Shown here piece after piece: positions 22,119 through 30,357 of a stretch of DNA of 64,000 bases. Numbering within the stretch: the stretch's first letter is position 1; each line of letters opens with the position of its first letter. Location: positions 1 through 64,000 of the forward strand of contig CAVRGL010000004.1 of NCBI GenBank assembly GCA_963720735.1, in the 5' to 3' direction. The position numbers and the translations under genes were made by a program. This stretch comes from JBBRHQ01 sp963720735 (GTDB lineage Bacteria; Actinomycetota; Thermoleophilia; Solirubrobacterales; 70-9). The notes below the pieces were generated by a model that saw nothing but the letters and a program-made list of their open reading frames with translations, did no database searches and was not told the DNA's origin.

Positions 22119-23236
22119 TCCACTTCGCAGCGCAGGCGGATCAAGTTCCGCTCCATGCCCGAGTAAGGGTCGCTCAAGATCGAGCCAGCGCCGGTCAGCA
22201 GGATTCCGAGCCGCAGAGGATCGAGGATCAGGGGCTTGTCAACTGCCTCGCTCTCGACCACGGTCAAGCTCCAAAGCGGGCTCGCTGATCCGGAATCCCG
22301 GACGACGAAGACAAAGGCGTCGTCGGCGCCGGTCGTGGAGAGGTCAAGATCGGCGCTGTCATCGGGCGAGACGGCTAACACCGATGGGCTCGAACCGAGA
22401 GCCCTGTGGGCCGCGACGCCTCGGCGCACCTGTTCAATCAGGCCGGTTCCCGTCGATCCCGAGGCCGGGGAGCTGGCGGTTATCACGTCCACAACGTGCT
22501 GATCAATCTCCAAATCCAGCTTGCGCCTCATCTCCTGTTCGAGGAAGGCCGCCAGCGAACTCTCATTCGCCAGGACGCGCTGAGGGATGCCGCTGGCGGT
22601 GATGGCGAACATCCGAGCCACGGGCGTGACCAATGCCACCGATGCGCCGAGGTCAGCTTTCGTCGAAGTCTCATCGACGTCGCGCTCGATGCCGCTGATC
22701 GGGTCGCTTGAAAATGTCACCCGGTAGTCGGAGCCGGTGACTTCGCCCGGCGCCGGGAACGACTCCTGCGGCAGCGCCCACGGATACAAGATCGTGCGGC
22801 TTGCCGCCCGGTCCAGCGGTGTGCGGACGCTGATCGGGGTCGCGGTGCCCGAGGTCGTGGAGGTCGTGGCGCCCGAGGTTGCGGGAGCCTGGGCCCGCAA
22901 CAGCGAGCTGCCCGGCAGGTCCACCCGGGTCGTCTCGTTGCCTTGAAGGCCCGCTGCGGCTGTCCGCCAGCCGTTCTCACCGCCGGGGAGCAGTCCACCG
23001 CCGGGTCGGCCAGCGGCTTCCAGATCGCCCAGCTCTGTCACCAACGCAGCCAACTCCCGCTCGGTCCGGCTGATGTCTGCGTCGAAATCCCGCACGGCCT
23101 GCTCGGCATTTTCGGCGGCGCCAGGGTCAGCGAGGCGGGCCTGGGCAGCGAGCTTGGCGACCTTCGCGGCCCTCGACCGCTCGGCGCGAAGCTGGCGCAG
23201 CTTTGCATCCCGTTGAGTTACTTCGTCCTTGAGCAA
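22070..23236 (-). CDS. HK97-type phage major capsid protein
   Basis: 388 residues from a TTG with GGAGGT six nt upstream. Residues 1-75 are a charged coiled coil (LKDEVTQRDAKLRQLRAERS) like the delta/scaffold part of HK97 capsids. A linker rich in Ser, Thr and Ala follows (about 110-135), then the capsid fold: DETSTKADLGASVALVTPVA, ASGIPQRVLANESSLAAFLE, a long spine helix, and the C-terminal RCEVECVASIRSATGAYVIG typical of this fold. No portal or separate maturation protease is nearby. A lone capsid gene in a small integrative element suggests satellite-type capsid remodelling, a reduced prophage, or an encapsulin-like use. Confidence 0.82.
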   Translation of the reverse strand: MLKDEVTQRDAKLRQLRAERSRAAKVAKLAAQARLADPGAAENAEQAVRDFDADISRTERELAALVTELGDLEAAGRPGGGLLPGGENGWRTAAAGLQGNETTRVDLPGSSLLRAQAPATSGATTSTTSGTATPISVRTPLDRAASRTILYPWALPQESFPAPGEVTGSDYRVTFSSDPISGIERDVDETSTKADLGASVALVTPVARMFAITASGIPQRVLANESSLAAFLEQEMRRKLDLEIDQHVVDVITASSPASGSTGTGLIEQVRRGVAAHRALGSSPSVLAVSPDDSADLDLSTTGADDAFVFVVRDSGSASPLWSLTVVESEAVDKPLILDPLRLGILLTGAGSILSDPYSGMERNLIRLRCEVECVASIRSATGAYVIG

Positions 23237-23356
23237 TGTCTACCTCCGAAAATACGTCGGCGCGACTGCTCCAGGGTGGTCCGCGCTACTTGATCGTGTT
23301 CCTCCGAGTGTGGCGCCGGTCCCGGCGGCAACGGTCCGGGACTTCGCCCAGGCGTA

Positions 23357-23851
23357 CTACTCCGGGTCGTCGTCCTCCCGCGCCAGCGGGTCCGGCATGG
23401 CCTTTGCGAGCACCCTGGTGCCGTCCGGCAGGACCCGGATGCAGCCGATGCTGGCTCCGCTCGTTCCGACGATGTGGAGGTCGTCCTTGGCGCAGGCGAT
23501 GAAGCAGCCCGGGCCGCCGTCGATCCCGCCGCCATCGACAAGCAGGGCCTCGTGGCCATCGTCGAGCGTGGTCCACTCGATCGAATGCTGATCGAGGTCA
23601 AGTTCGGGCAAGCGTTTCTCGACCCTGTCGAGCAACTCCATGCGGTCCTTGTCGCGCTGATTCATCGTCTTGGCGAGCATCCCACTTCGACCGGCGGCAG
23701 TCGGGCGCCGGGCGATCAGTTTCTGTACCTGGTCCTCGGCCTCGGCTCGCTCCAGCACATTGAGGTCAAGGGAGTCATAGAGGACGCGGCGCTGGATCGG
23801 ATTCAGGGTCACCAACTTGTTGAGGTCGAGTGAGTGTTGGTGTTGGGGCAT
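23357..23851 (-). CDS. Hypothetical element protein
   Basis: 164 residues: MPQHQHSLDLNKLVTLNPIQ, RRVLYDSLDLNVLERAEAED (helical, capsid-accessory-like), then a more beta-rich C-terminal half (HEALLVDGGGIDGGPGCFIA, GCIRVLPDGTRVLAKAMPDP). It is the first gene of the leftward element transcript and lies 120 bases ahead of the capsid gene. I recognise no family. The position suggests a structural or capsid-assembly protein, by inference only. Confidence 0.6.
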   Translation of the reverse strand: MPQHQHSLDLNKLVTLNPIQRRVLYDSLDLNVLERAEAEDQVQKLIARRPTAAGRSGMLAKTMNQRDKDRMELLDRVEKRLPELDLDQHSIEWTTLDDGHEALLVDGGGIDGGPGCFIACAKDDLHIVGTSGASIGCIRVLPDGTRVLAKAMPDPLAREDDDPE

Positions 23852-24401
23852 GGTTGAAGTCTGGCCCCTGCTGCCGCCGGAACCGCTGCCCGGTTCGACC
23901 CTGGGCTGCCGGTATCGAGGACACGTTGGGGCGCCAGGGCGTACTGCCCCCGGTGAAGGGAGCAGTTACGCCAACGGTGCCGTACAACTGAGGTATCGGG
24001 TATGCCGTATGGCGTCGAGCTTCAAGCGCGTCCAGGTCTGTCTTTACCGCGCACGGTGTTGCCACCGATTCGCTCGACCTGCCCTGCCTTGCGGCAAACA
24101 GGACGGGGCCAAATAGGAATCTGGAAAGCCCTCCGCTCTCGCTCGCTTTCACGTGCTCGGGATGTAGCCGTCACCGGGGCGGAGGATCGCGGTCGGTCTG
24201 GATCGCCGACCGGCGCTGGGAGGCGTTGCCACAACGATTAGTCGATGGCGCCCCCCGTGAGGAAGGACGGCGCGGCCCTGGGGGAAGTTGCAAGGCAACC
24301 CGCAGAGGCCGCGCCGCGATGCACCCTAGCTCGCCTTGCGTGGGGCCACGTTTGGGGCCAAGTGGCAAGGCGGCACAAGCGCAAACCGCTCTGGAATCGG
24401 A
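23852..24401. other. Element left-over region before the tRNA, no gene seen
   Basis: About 550 bases without a convincing ORF. It should contain the promoter for the leftward element genes and the att-proximal end. I see no clear -10/-35 pair and no repeats beyond the attachment site. Confidence 0.4.
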
Positions 24402-24443
24402 TGGGCCGGGCAGGACTCGAACCTGCGACCGACGGATTATGAG
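24402..24443 (-). repeat. Right attachment site within the intact tRNA
   Basis: Perfect 42-bp copy of 17480-17521. The integrated element keeps the tRNA functional because the incoming end restores its 3' half. Confidence 0.88.
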
Positions 24444-24475
24444 TCCGCTGCTCTGACCAGCTGAGCTACCGGCCC
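24402..24475 (-). tRNA. tRNA with CAT anticodon (Ile2-like; elongator Met possible)
   Basis: 74 bases on the minus strand: acceptor GGGCCGG/CCGGCCC, D-arm GCTC...GAGC, anticodon stem GCGGA/TCCGT with loop CTCATAA, T-arm GCAGG TTCGAGT CCTGC, discriminator A. CCA is not encoded. The acceptor and arm pattern resembles tRNA-Ile2 (C34 modified to lysidine) more than elongator Met; tRNAscan-type models would call it Met-CAT. Its 3' half is the attachment site of the neighbouring element. Confidence 0.92.
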
Positions 24476-24717
24476 GTGGGGGTTGATTATGGCTCTACTG
24501 CGGGGATTCGTGCTTCGCCTTCGGACGGCTCGCAGGAGCCGCTGAAGGCTCCGAACCGCTCCCGCTGCCCATTGCTGCCCAATCAAAGGCTTGGCCGCCC
24601 CTGATAGACGAATTCTTCGGGGCCTTCGCTGCGGAATGCAACCCAATAAGCCTGGGTCGTCTGGACCGCTTGGCGATCCTTCTCCAGCCTGCACGATCGA
24701 CGCGTTCACGGAGCTGC

Positions 24718-26109
24718 CTAGTCGGCCTCGTCGAGAGACGCGGCGGTCACCGGCGGGATGTTCTGGTTCCGGTTCAGGACGTTGTCGGGGTCGTAGCGGG
24801 ACTTCAGGGCGCGGAGGCGGTCAAACGATTCGGACCCGAATGCACTGCGGACTCGGTCGAGGGGCTCATCGGCCTGCATGTAATTGGCGTAGCCGCCGCT
24901 GACCGACCAGGGCTCGATCGCCGCCGCCGTATCGCGGGCCCAGGCGATGTGCTCGTCATCAACGGCGGGGTCGGTCCAGCTCGCCATCACGCTGACGTTG
25001 AAGGCTGCGTCGCGGTAACCGACCGCCGCGCTGTCGAGGGCCACCTTCTTGGGCCCGCCGCGAAGTGACTCGATCAGGATTCCGCCGGGGGGCCGATCCA
25101 GCGCGGCGATCCGGGCGAGCAGTTCCTCGATCAGCTCGTCCGCCAGCTCGCGGACGAAGTGGCCCTTCCAGTAGTTGCGGTCCACTCCGTAGCCGGGGTC
25201 GAAGACGCGCTGCTGATCGAGGAAGGTCTGGGAACGCACGGTGTCGCCGACCAGCCCCGGGGCCGCGCGCAGTGCGCGGAGCTCCTCCGGATCCTCATCC
25301 GTGCCCGTGTAGCACGGGGCGATAGCGAGGGCCGGGCTCAGGGAGGCATCGACCGTGAGCTGGGCCTGGCAGCTCAGCTCGTCGCCGGCCCCGGCGTCCA
25401 CGTCGCGGAACGTCCGGATCGCCTCGCGAACGCCCTCCCCGGCGTAGTCGAAGAGGCCGCCGACGACCCGCTCGACCGGGTGAAGGCGGAACTCGAGCCG
25501 CGTCGCGACGCCGAAGTTGCCGCCCCCGCCGCGGAGCCCCCAGAGCAGCTGGGGGTTCTCGTCGTCGCTCACGTGAACCACCTCGCCCCTGGGAGTGACC
25601 AGCTCGGCGCCGATCATGTTGTCGCAGGTGAGCCCGTGCTGGGCGGTCAGGTGGCCGATGCCACCGCCGAGCGCGAGGCCAGCGACCCCGGTGGAGCCGA
25701 CCACGCCGCCTGGCGTTGCGAGGCCGTGCGCCTGCGTCGCCGCGTCGAAGTCGAGCCAGGTGGCGCCGCCTCCCGCGACGGCGACGCGCGCCTCCGGATC
25801 GACTTCGACGCTGCGCATCCGGGACAGATCGATCACCAGGCCGTCGTCGACGGTGCAGTGACCGGCCGGGTTATGTCCGCCGCCGCGAACGGCGACTTCC
25901 AGGCCCTGGGACCGCGCGAAGGCAAACCCGCTCACGACGTCGTCGGTATCCACACAGCGCGCGATCGCCGCCGGCCGACGGTCGATCAGCAGGTTGAAGC
26001 AGAGTCGCGCTCGCTCGTACTCGCGGTCTGACGGGGCTAGCACGTCGCCGGTCAGCGACTTGCGAAGCTGGCTTACCCGTTCGTGCATCAAAGGTGGAGT
26101 TTGCATCAC
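24718..26109 (-). CDS. FAD-dependent oxidoreductase (berberine-bridge-enzyme-like)
   Basis: 463 residues. N-terminal PCMH FAD-binding domain: AIARCVDTDDVVSGFAFARS, then EVAVRGGGHNPAGHCTVDDG, whose first His is the usual flavin attachment site, and GHLTAQHGLTCDNMIGAELV, where the Cys can give a second covalent bond. GLRGGGGNFGVATRLEFRLH is also diagnostic. The BBE tail near the C-terminus carries SGGYANYMQADE and LKSRYDPDNVLNRNQNIPP. Family members oxidise alcohols, sugars or ring-forming secondary metabolites using oxygen. It is the first chromosomal gene right of the tRNA. No cluster suggests the substrate. Confidence 0.9.
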   Translation of the reverse strand: MMQTPPLMHERVSQLRKSLTGDVLAPSDREYERARLCFNLLIDRRPAAIARCVDTDDVVSGFAFARSQGLEVAVRGGGHNPAGHCTVDDGLVIDLSRMRSVEVDPEARVAVAGGGATWLDFDAATQAHGLATPGGVVGSTGVAGLALGGGIGHLTAQHGLTCDNMIGAELVTPRGEVVHVSDDENPQLLWGLRGGGGNFGVATRLEFRLHPVERVVGGLFDYAGEGVREAIRTFRDVDAGAGDELSCQAQLTVDASLSPALAIAPCYTGTDEDPEELRALRAAPGLVGDTVRSQTFLDQQRVFDPGYGVDRNYWKGHFVRELADELIEELLARIAALDRPPGGILIESLRGGPKKVALDSAAVGYRDAAFNVSVMASWTDPAVDDEHIAWARDTAAAIEPWSVSGGYANYMQADEPLDRVRSAFGSESFDRLRALKSRYDPDNVLNRNQNIPPVTAASLDEAD

Positions 26110-26119
26110 AACGGGGAGC

Positions 26120-27332
26120 TCATTCGGCGAAATCTCCCGCGCCTCCCGCGCGCGATCTCACCCGCGTCGACCGCACCCAGGCCGTGAACGCCTCGATCCC
26201 ATCCACGACCGCCTCGAAACGGATCGAGTGAAAGACGTCGAACGCGTGCTGCCCCCAGGGCAGCTCCGCATAGACGACTGGATTGGACGAGACGTCGCGG
26301 AGCTCCTCGACGAAGCCTCGGGCGATCTCCACGAAGCGCGGCGAGTGGGTATCTCGATCGCCCTGCGCGACGAGGAACGGCGGTGCATCGGTCCGCACAC
26401 AGGCCCCCGGCGAGGAGTCCTCTCCCTGTCCGTAATAGTTCCCGAAGTAGCCGTAGAGGCAGATGGCGGCAGTCACCGCGGTGTCCGCGCGTTCAAAGCC
26501 GGGCTGGAACGCGGGGCCGTTGGGCGTCAGCGCGGCCAAAGCGGCCATCTGACCGCCTGCCGAGCTGCCGGCGACGAAGATCGTGTCAGGGTCGGCGCCG
26601 TGCTCGGCGCCGTGCTCGCGCACCCAGGCGATGATCCGTTTTGAGATCGATCAGGTGGTCCGGGAATGTCGCGGCGGGACGCAGCCGGTAGTTGGCGCTG
26701 ATACACACCCAGCCGTGGCTCGCGAGCCGGTGGATCAGGGGGCGCCCCTCGCGCTCCTTGCGTCCGCCGAAGTAATCGCCGCCGTGCAGGTAGACAAGCG
26801 TGGGGACCCCGCGCGGATGCGAGCGGTGGCGGTAGACGTCAAGCAGGTTTCGCCTGCCCGCGTCGCCGTAGCTCAGGTTCGCGACGCGCTCGACGGCGCT
26901 GGGGCGCGGAAACCACGGGAACGGCCAGAGAAACGATCCGGGCGAGCGACGGGCGCCGATCCAGGCCGGCGGCGATCTCCGGGTCGATCCCCCTGCGCCA
27001 ACCAGCGCCCAGGCCCTCGGTCAAGGCCCGGTCGACGGCCGGACGCGCCCGGAGCGCCCGCCGAGCGACGACGACGAGCCCGAGCGCGGTCACGGCGGCC
27101 GCTCCGACAACAACCCAAGCGCCCGCCGAATTGACATCGCCCTGGCCGACGGCCAGCACCGTGGCGGCGAGCAGCCACAGGCAGGGAAAGAGAGGCAGCT
27201 CGTTGATCAGAAGACCGACGGGAAGCCGATCCTGGCCAGCGGCCTGGGTTGGCGAGGTGGCGCCAGGGCGAGCACGGTGCCAAGCGCAAGGAGCGTCACG
27301 GTGATCAGATATCCGATCGGCACGGTTCGCAT
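26120..27332 (-). pseudogene. Alpha/beta-hydrolase (esterase/lipase) broken by about three frameshifts
   Basis: The pieces assemble into one membrane-anchored esterase: MRTVPIGYLITVTLLALG at 27332, a second hydrophobic segment LINELPLFPCLWLLAATV, then SYGDAGRRNLLDVYRHRS, TLVYLHGGDYFGG (oxyanion HGG) and NYRLRPAATFPDHLIDL, DTIFVAGSSAGGQMAALAAL (nucleophile G-S-S-A-G), LVAQGDRDT (Asp) and WGQHAFDVFHS (His). Frame changes lie near 27215, 26935 and 26640, the last in a run of four As. All catalytic residues survive, so assembly indels are as likely as true decay. It overlaps nothing and lies 11 bases from the FAD oxidase start. Confidence 0.75.
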
Positions 27333-27408
27333 TTACCCACGAGAGCGATCGCGCGAACCTCGCGGTGCCCCGCGGACCGCGGGCGGGAATCCTGTCCGAA
27401 CAGCGGAA

Positions 27409-27428
27409 AGCCCCCATCTCTGGGGGCT
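27409..27428. terminator. Hairpin downstream of the Hpt gene
   Basis: AGCCCCC pairs with GGGGGCT around a six-base loop and is preceded by AAA. It lies 147 bases past the stop of the leftward gene at 27576 and would end that transcript before the esterase. Confidence 0.5.
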
Positions 27429-27575
27429 GTCCGCCGAGGAGTCCCCCACCCCAGTGCCGCGCAGCGCGCGCGTGGGACTCCTGCTCAGGGAAACGGGGCA
27501 GCCGGCCCCCTGCTTGCGCTTGGCGCCGACCTTGCACGATTGTTGGACGAACGTGTGTTCGTCACCCCCTGGACC

Positions 27576-27938
27576 TCAAACGCTGAACAGCTGCGCGAGA
27601 GAGCGGCCGACGTCGGGCGGCTCCTCATTGCCCTCGGCGGCCGCGGCGGCGCCATCGGCCAGCGCCTTGGCGGCGTCGGCTATCTGGTGGGCCCGGCCGG
27701 GGCGAAGATCGCTCGCCTTGCTGGCCTCGGCCAGGTCGGACTCCATCAGGCCGGCAAGCTCGGCGAGACGCTGGAGGCCGACGACGGCAGCCGTCCCCTT
27801 CAGCGCGTGCGCCTCCTGGCGCAGGGTCTCGAAATCGTCCGTGCCCGTCTCGAGTCCGGCCGAGATCACGTCGCAGCGACGCCGTGCCTCCACGGCGAAC
27901 GACTGCTTCAGCTCTGCGTCGGAATCCGTCTCGCTCAT
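27576..27938 (-). CDS. Hpt (histidine phosphotransfer) domain protein
   Basis: 120 residues from ATG 27938, opening MSETDSDAELKQSFAVEARR. A helical bundle with the phosphorylated His in LRQEAHALKGTAAVVGLQRL, the standard H-x-L-K-G pattern. It would carry phosphate between a hybrid sensor kinase and a response regulator, neither of which is nearby. Its ATG overlaps the stop of the lipoprotein gene upstream (ATGA), so the two are translationally coupled. The longer ORF has an Arg-rich false N-terminus and is rejected. Confidence 0.85.
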   Translation of the reverse strand: MSETDSDAELKQSFAVEARRRCDVISAGLETGTDDFETLRQEAHALKGTAAVVGLQRLAELAGLMESDLAEASKASDLRPGRAHQIADAAKALADGAAAAAEGNEEPPDVGRSLAQLFSV

Positions 27939-28996
27939 TTGCCCGCGACCCCCTCCACGGCCTTCTCCAGTTCGTTGACGCCGAATGCGCCTTCTATCAC
28001 GGTGTGGACGACGCCGTTGCGGTCGATCACGAACAGCCACGGCTCGCCCGGCAGGTTGAAGGCGCGGACCTGGGGTCGAATGCCCTTGCTGGGGTCGTTG
28101 TCGTTGTAGATCTCCATGTGTATGAAGTCGACCTTGTCGCCGTATTTCTCCTGCACCTGGGAGGCGACGTCAACCACCGGACCGCAGACCCGGCTCTGGC
28201 AGAACTGCGGCGTTGCGAATACGAGGACGATCGGCTTCTTTCCGAGGGCGTCGTAGAAGTCGGTCTGGTTCATGTGCTCGGGCGGGACCCGGGTGGTGAT
28301 CTTCGAGAGGTCCCCGCCCACCGATTCGGGGGTCGGCGTATGGATGCGCGGCGGCCTCTCCCCCACCCTCGGCACGCCCTTGAACTGGCCGACGATGGCG
28401 CTCGGCAGCAGCGTCGCCTTCAACTGGTTGCCGTCCTTGACCATTGCCGCGATCCGCCACTCCCCGTCGCTGGGGAAGTTGACGTGCGTTACGTAGACGG
28501 CCGTGGCGGCGTCGGGATCGTTCGTGGTCGTGGCGGCGCGGAAGGCGGGTTGGGTTTCGAGGCTCTCGACCGAAGCCGGAAACGGGCCCTCGGCCGGCTG
28601 GGCGAGCGCCTTGGCGACGGCCTTGCTCGAGTTCGATCCCTGCCCCAAGGTCCCACCACCCTCCGACGCAGGAACCTTGGCGAAGTAGAGGGCGACGTCG
28701 GCGTCGGGGACCTGGGTGCGATCGCGCTCGAAGACGCCGAACGGGTAGCGGTTCTCACCCTTGTAGAAGACCTCGGAAGCCGGTGAGACCACCAGCTTCG
28801 AGGGACCCGACGCAGAGTTCAGCACCTGCCCCAGCGTCTTGCCCGCGGCCTTCGGGAAGTCGCTCGCCGGAGGTGCAGGGCGGCTGGCGGCCGTGGCCGA
28901 GGCCGCGTCGGTCGAGCCCGAGCCACCGCAGGCGGTGGCCAGGGCGGCCACCGCAAGCAGGCAGAGCGAAGCGCAGGCGACTCGGAAGAAGCGCAC
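27935..28996 (-). CDS. Thioredoxin-fold lipoprotein
   Basis: 353 residues. Lipoprotein signal MRFFRVACASLCLLAVAALA with lipobox ALATACGG. The N-terminal ~190 residues are of unknown type with a Ser/Ala-rich start; the C-terminal ~130 form a redoxin-like domain: KKPIVLVFATPQFCQSRVCG with a C-x4-C in place of the usual CxxC, VDFIHMEIYNDND, and GEPWLFVIDRNGVVHTVIEG. This spacing is also seen in some SCO1/TlpA-like membrane redox proteins. The likely role is thiol-disulfide or metal chemistry outside the membrane. It is coupled to the Hpt gene by a four-base overlap. Confidence 0.8.
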   Translation of the reverse strand: MRFFRVACASLCLLAVAALATACGGSGSTDAASATAASRPAPPASDFPKAAGKTLGQVLNSASGPSKLVVSPASEVFYKGENRYPFGVFERDRTQVPDADVALYFAKVPASEGGGTLGQGSNSSKAVAKALAQPAEGPFPASVESLETQPAFRAATTTNDPDAATAVYVTHVNFPSDGEWRIAAMVKDGNQLKATLLPSAIVGQFKGVPRVGERPPRIHTPTPESVGGDLSKITTRVPPEHMNQTDFYDALGKKPIVLVFATPQFCQSRVCGPVVDVASQVQEKYGDKVDFIHMEIYNDNDPSKGIRPQVRAFNLPGEPWLFVIDRNGVVHTVIEGAFGVNELEKAVEGVAGK

Positions 28997-29108
28997 GCGG
29001 CCATGTTAGTCAGGCAGGCAGGGCGGTCGCGGCTCGGCGCGACGCCGCGGCCCCTGGGTCGCGCGTACTAGGGTGGCGCGCAGCCGGAGACGAGCGAGAG
29101 GAGAAACC

Positions 29109-29831
29109 TTGGCGGAGCGAGCGGCACTGATCACGGGGGCATCGAGCGGGATCGGCCTGGCGATCGCGCGGGCGCTCGGCGACGAGGGCTACTCGCTGAC
29201 GGTCGCCGCCCGCCGGCCCGAGAAGCTGGAGCAGGCCGCGGAGGGCCTGCGCGGCGAGGGCTACAAGGTTCTCAGCGTGCCCGCCAACATGACCTCGGAA
29301 GAGGAGATCGTCGCGGTCTTCGACCAGCACAAGCAGACCTACGGCCGCCTCGATGCGCTGGTCAACAACGCCGGGGTCGGGATCGGGCAGCCGGTTCACG
29401 AGATCGGCGCCAAGCAGCTCGACATGCAGCTCGATGTCAACCTGCGGGCACTGATCATCGGCACCCGGGAGGGGCTGCCGCTACTGCGTGCCGCCGGCGA
29501 GGAGCACGGCAAGGCGCTGATCGTCAACACGGCCTCGATCGCCGGCAAGTCGGGCCAGGGATGGCTTTCCGTCTACGCCGCGACCAAGGCCGCCGTGATC
29601 AATTTCAGCCAGGGGACTCAGAAGGAGATCGGCGACGCCGGGATCCAGTGCACGGCCCTCGCTCCCGCCTTCGTCGACACGCCGATGACCGAGTTCGTCA
29701 AGGACCAGGTGAAGGCCGAGGAGATGATCCAACCCGACGATATCGGTGAGGCGGTCCGCTTCCTGCTGCGCACCTCGCGCAACTGCCTGGTGCCCGAGAT
29801 CGTCTTCATGCGACCGGGCGACGCCCTCTAG
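29109..29831 (+). CDS. Short-chain dehydrogenase/reductase
   Basis: About 240 residues from a TTG with GAGGAGA 8 nt upstream. Classical SDR motifs: TGASSGIGLAIARALG for the dinucleotide, NNAGVGIG, the catalytic Ser in VNTASIAGKSG, and YAATKAAVINFSQG (Tyr-xxx-Lys). The Arg-rich cofactor region (AARRPEK) favours NADP(H). The substrate is not predictable. It ends three bases past the convergent stop of the next gene. Confidence 0.92.
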   Translation: MAERAALITGASSGIGLAIARALGDEGYSLTVAARRPEKLEQAAEGLRGEGYKVLSVPANMTSEEEIVAVFDQHKQTYGRLDALVNNAGVGIGQPVHEIGAKQLDMQLDVNLRALIIGTREGLPLLRAAGEEHGKALIVNTASIAGKSGQGWLSVYAATKAAVINFSQGTQKEIGDAGIQCTALAPAFVDTPMTEFVKDQVKAEEMIQPDDIGEAVRFLLRTSRNCLVPEIVFMRPGDAL

Positions 29832-30280
29832 CGGATCTGGGCGAGCTGGCGCTCGGGCGCATCGGAGCCGCCGGGCGAGGCGGCGCGGCGCCTAAGCCTT
29901 CGCAGGTCATAGGCCCGGAAGCGGTCGCGGGCCCGGCGCGGCGCGGGAGGCGATCGATCGAGCGCCTGGTCCGCGAGCAGGCTGAGCTCGAGGTAGGAGC
30001 GCAGGGCTGCCAGCTCCCGCCGGGTCGCCGGCCGGGAGCGCCTGCCGGCCCCGGTGAACTCGTCCCAGGCGCGGGCGAAGGAGGCGAAGTCGGTGCGGCC
30101 GCCGTTGCGGTGGGCGCCCAGCATCGGGCAGACCCCGCCCTCTCGGTCGGTGTAGGCGCCGACGATGATCTGGTCCTGGTCGAGAGCCCGGAGCATTGCC
30201 TCGCGGGTGTGGCGGGGAAGGGCCTCGGTGAGGACCCGCAGACGGGCCGAGCGCCGGCGGCGGCTTGCCCTGGCGAACAT
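29828..30280 (-). CDS. Conserved hypothetical protein
   Basis: About 150 residues from ATG 30280 (MFARASRRRRSARLRVLTEA); the ORF extends 12 codons further. Segments ALPRHTREAMLRALDQDQII, GAYTDREGGVCPMLGAHRNG and RTDFASFARAWDEFTG are protein-like and I associate this pattern with Thermoleophilia genomes, but no function is known. Basic and helical at both ends. It is divergent from the glycosyltransferase with a 77-base gap, so they may share control. Confidence 0.65.
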   Translation of the reverse strand: MFARASRRRRSARLRVLTEALPRHTREAMLRALDQDQIIVGAYTDREGGVCPMLGAHRNGGRTDFASFARAWDEFTGAGRRSRPATRRELAALRSYLELSLLADQALDRSPPAPRRARDRFRAYDLRRLRRRAASPGGSDAPERQLAQIR

Positions 30281-30357
30281 GGGCGGATGGATAGCGGTTC
30301 GCGGAGGCCCAATCACGCGGAGCAGGGTTGGCGAACGGGAACTTTCAGCAGGCGGGT

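Larger units (their letters stand above)
17480..24443. mobile_element. ~7-kb integrated element with integrase, Spo11-like protein and capsid gene
   Basis: The element is bounded by perfect 42-bp direct repeats (17480-17521 and 24402-24443), the right one being the 3' half of an intact tRNA gene. All genes run leftward toward the integrase, which ends 42 bp from the left repeat. Order in transcription: unknown 23851-23357, capsid 23236-22070, a possible small terminase, small unknowns, a Spo11/Topo VI-A-like protein, Xis-like protein, tyrosine integrase. No portal, protease, large terminase, tail or lysis gene is seen. It resembles a phage satellite or reduced prophage. Confidence 0.8.

Noticed and set aside
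22717..23293. Rightward ORFs over the capsid gene
   Set aside because: Antisense frames with no motifs; the capsid frame has a ribosome-binding site and clear fold signatures.
17480..24443. Complete prophage
   Set aside because: No portal, large terminase, tail or lysis genes are visible, and the element is only 7 kb.
24402..24475. Initiator tRNA-fMet
   Set aside because: The acceptor begins with a G-C pair and the anticodon stem lacks three consecutive G-C pairs, so it is an elongator or Ile2 type.
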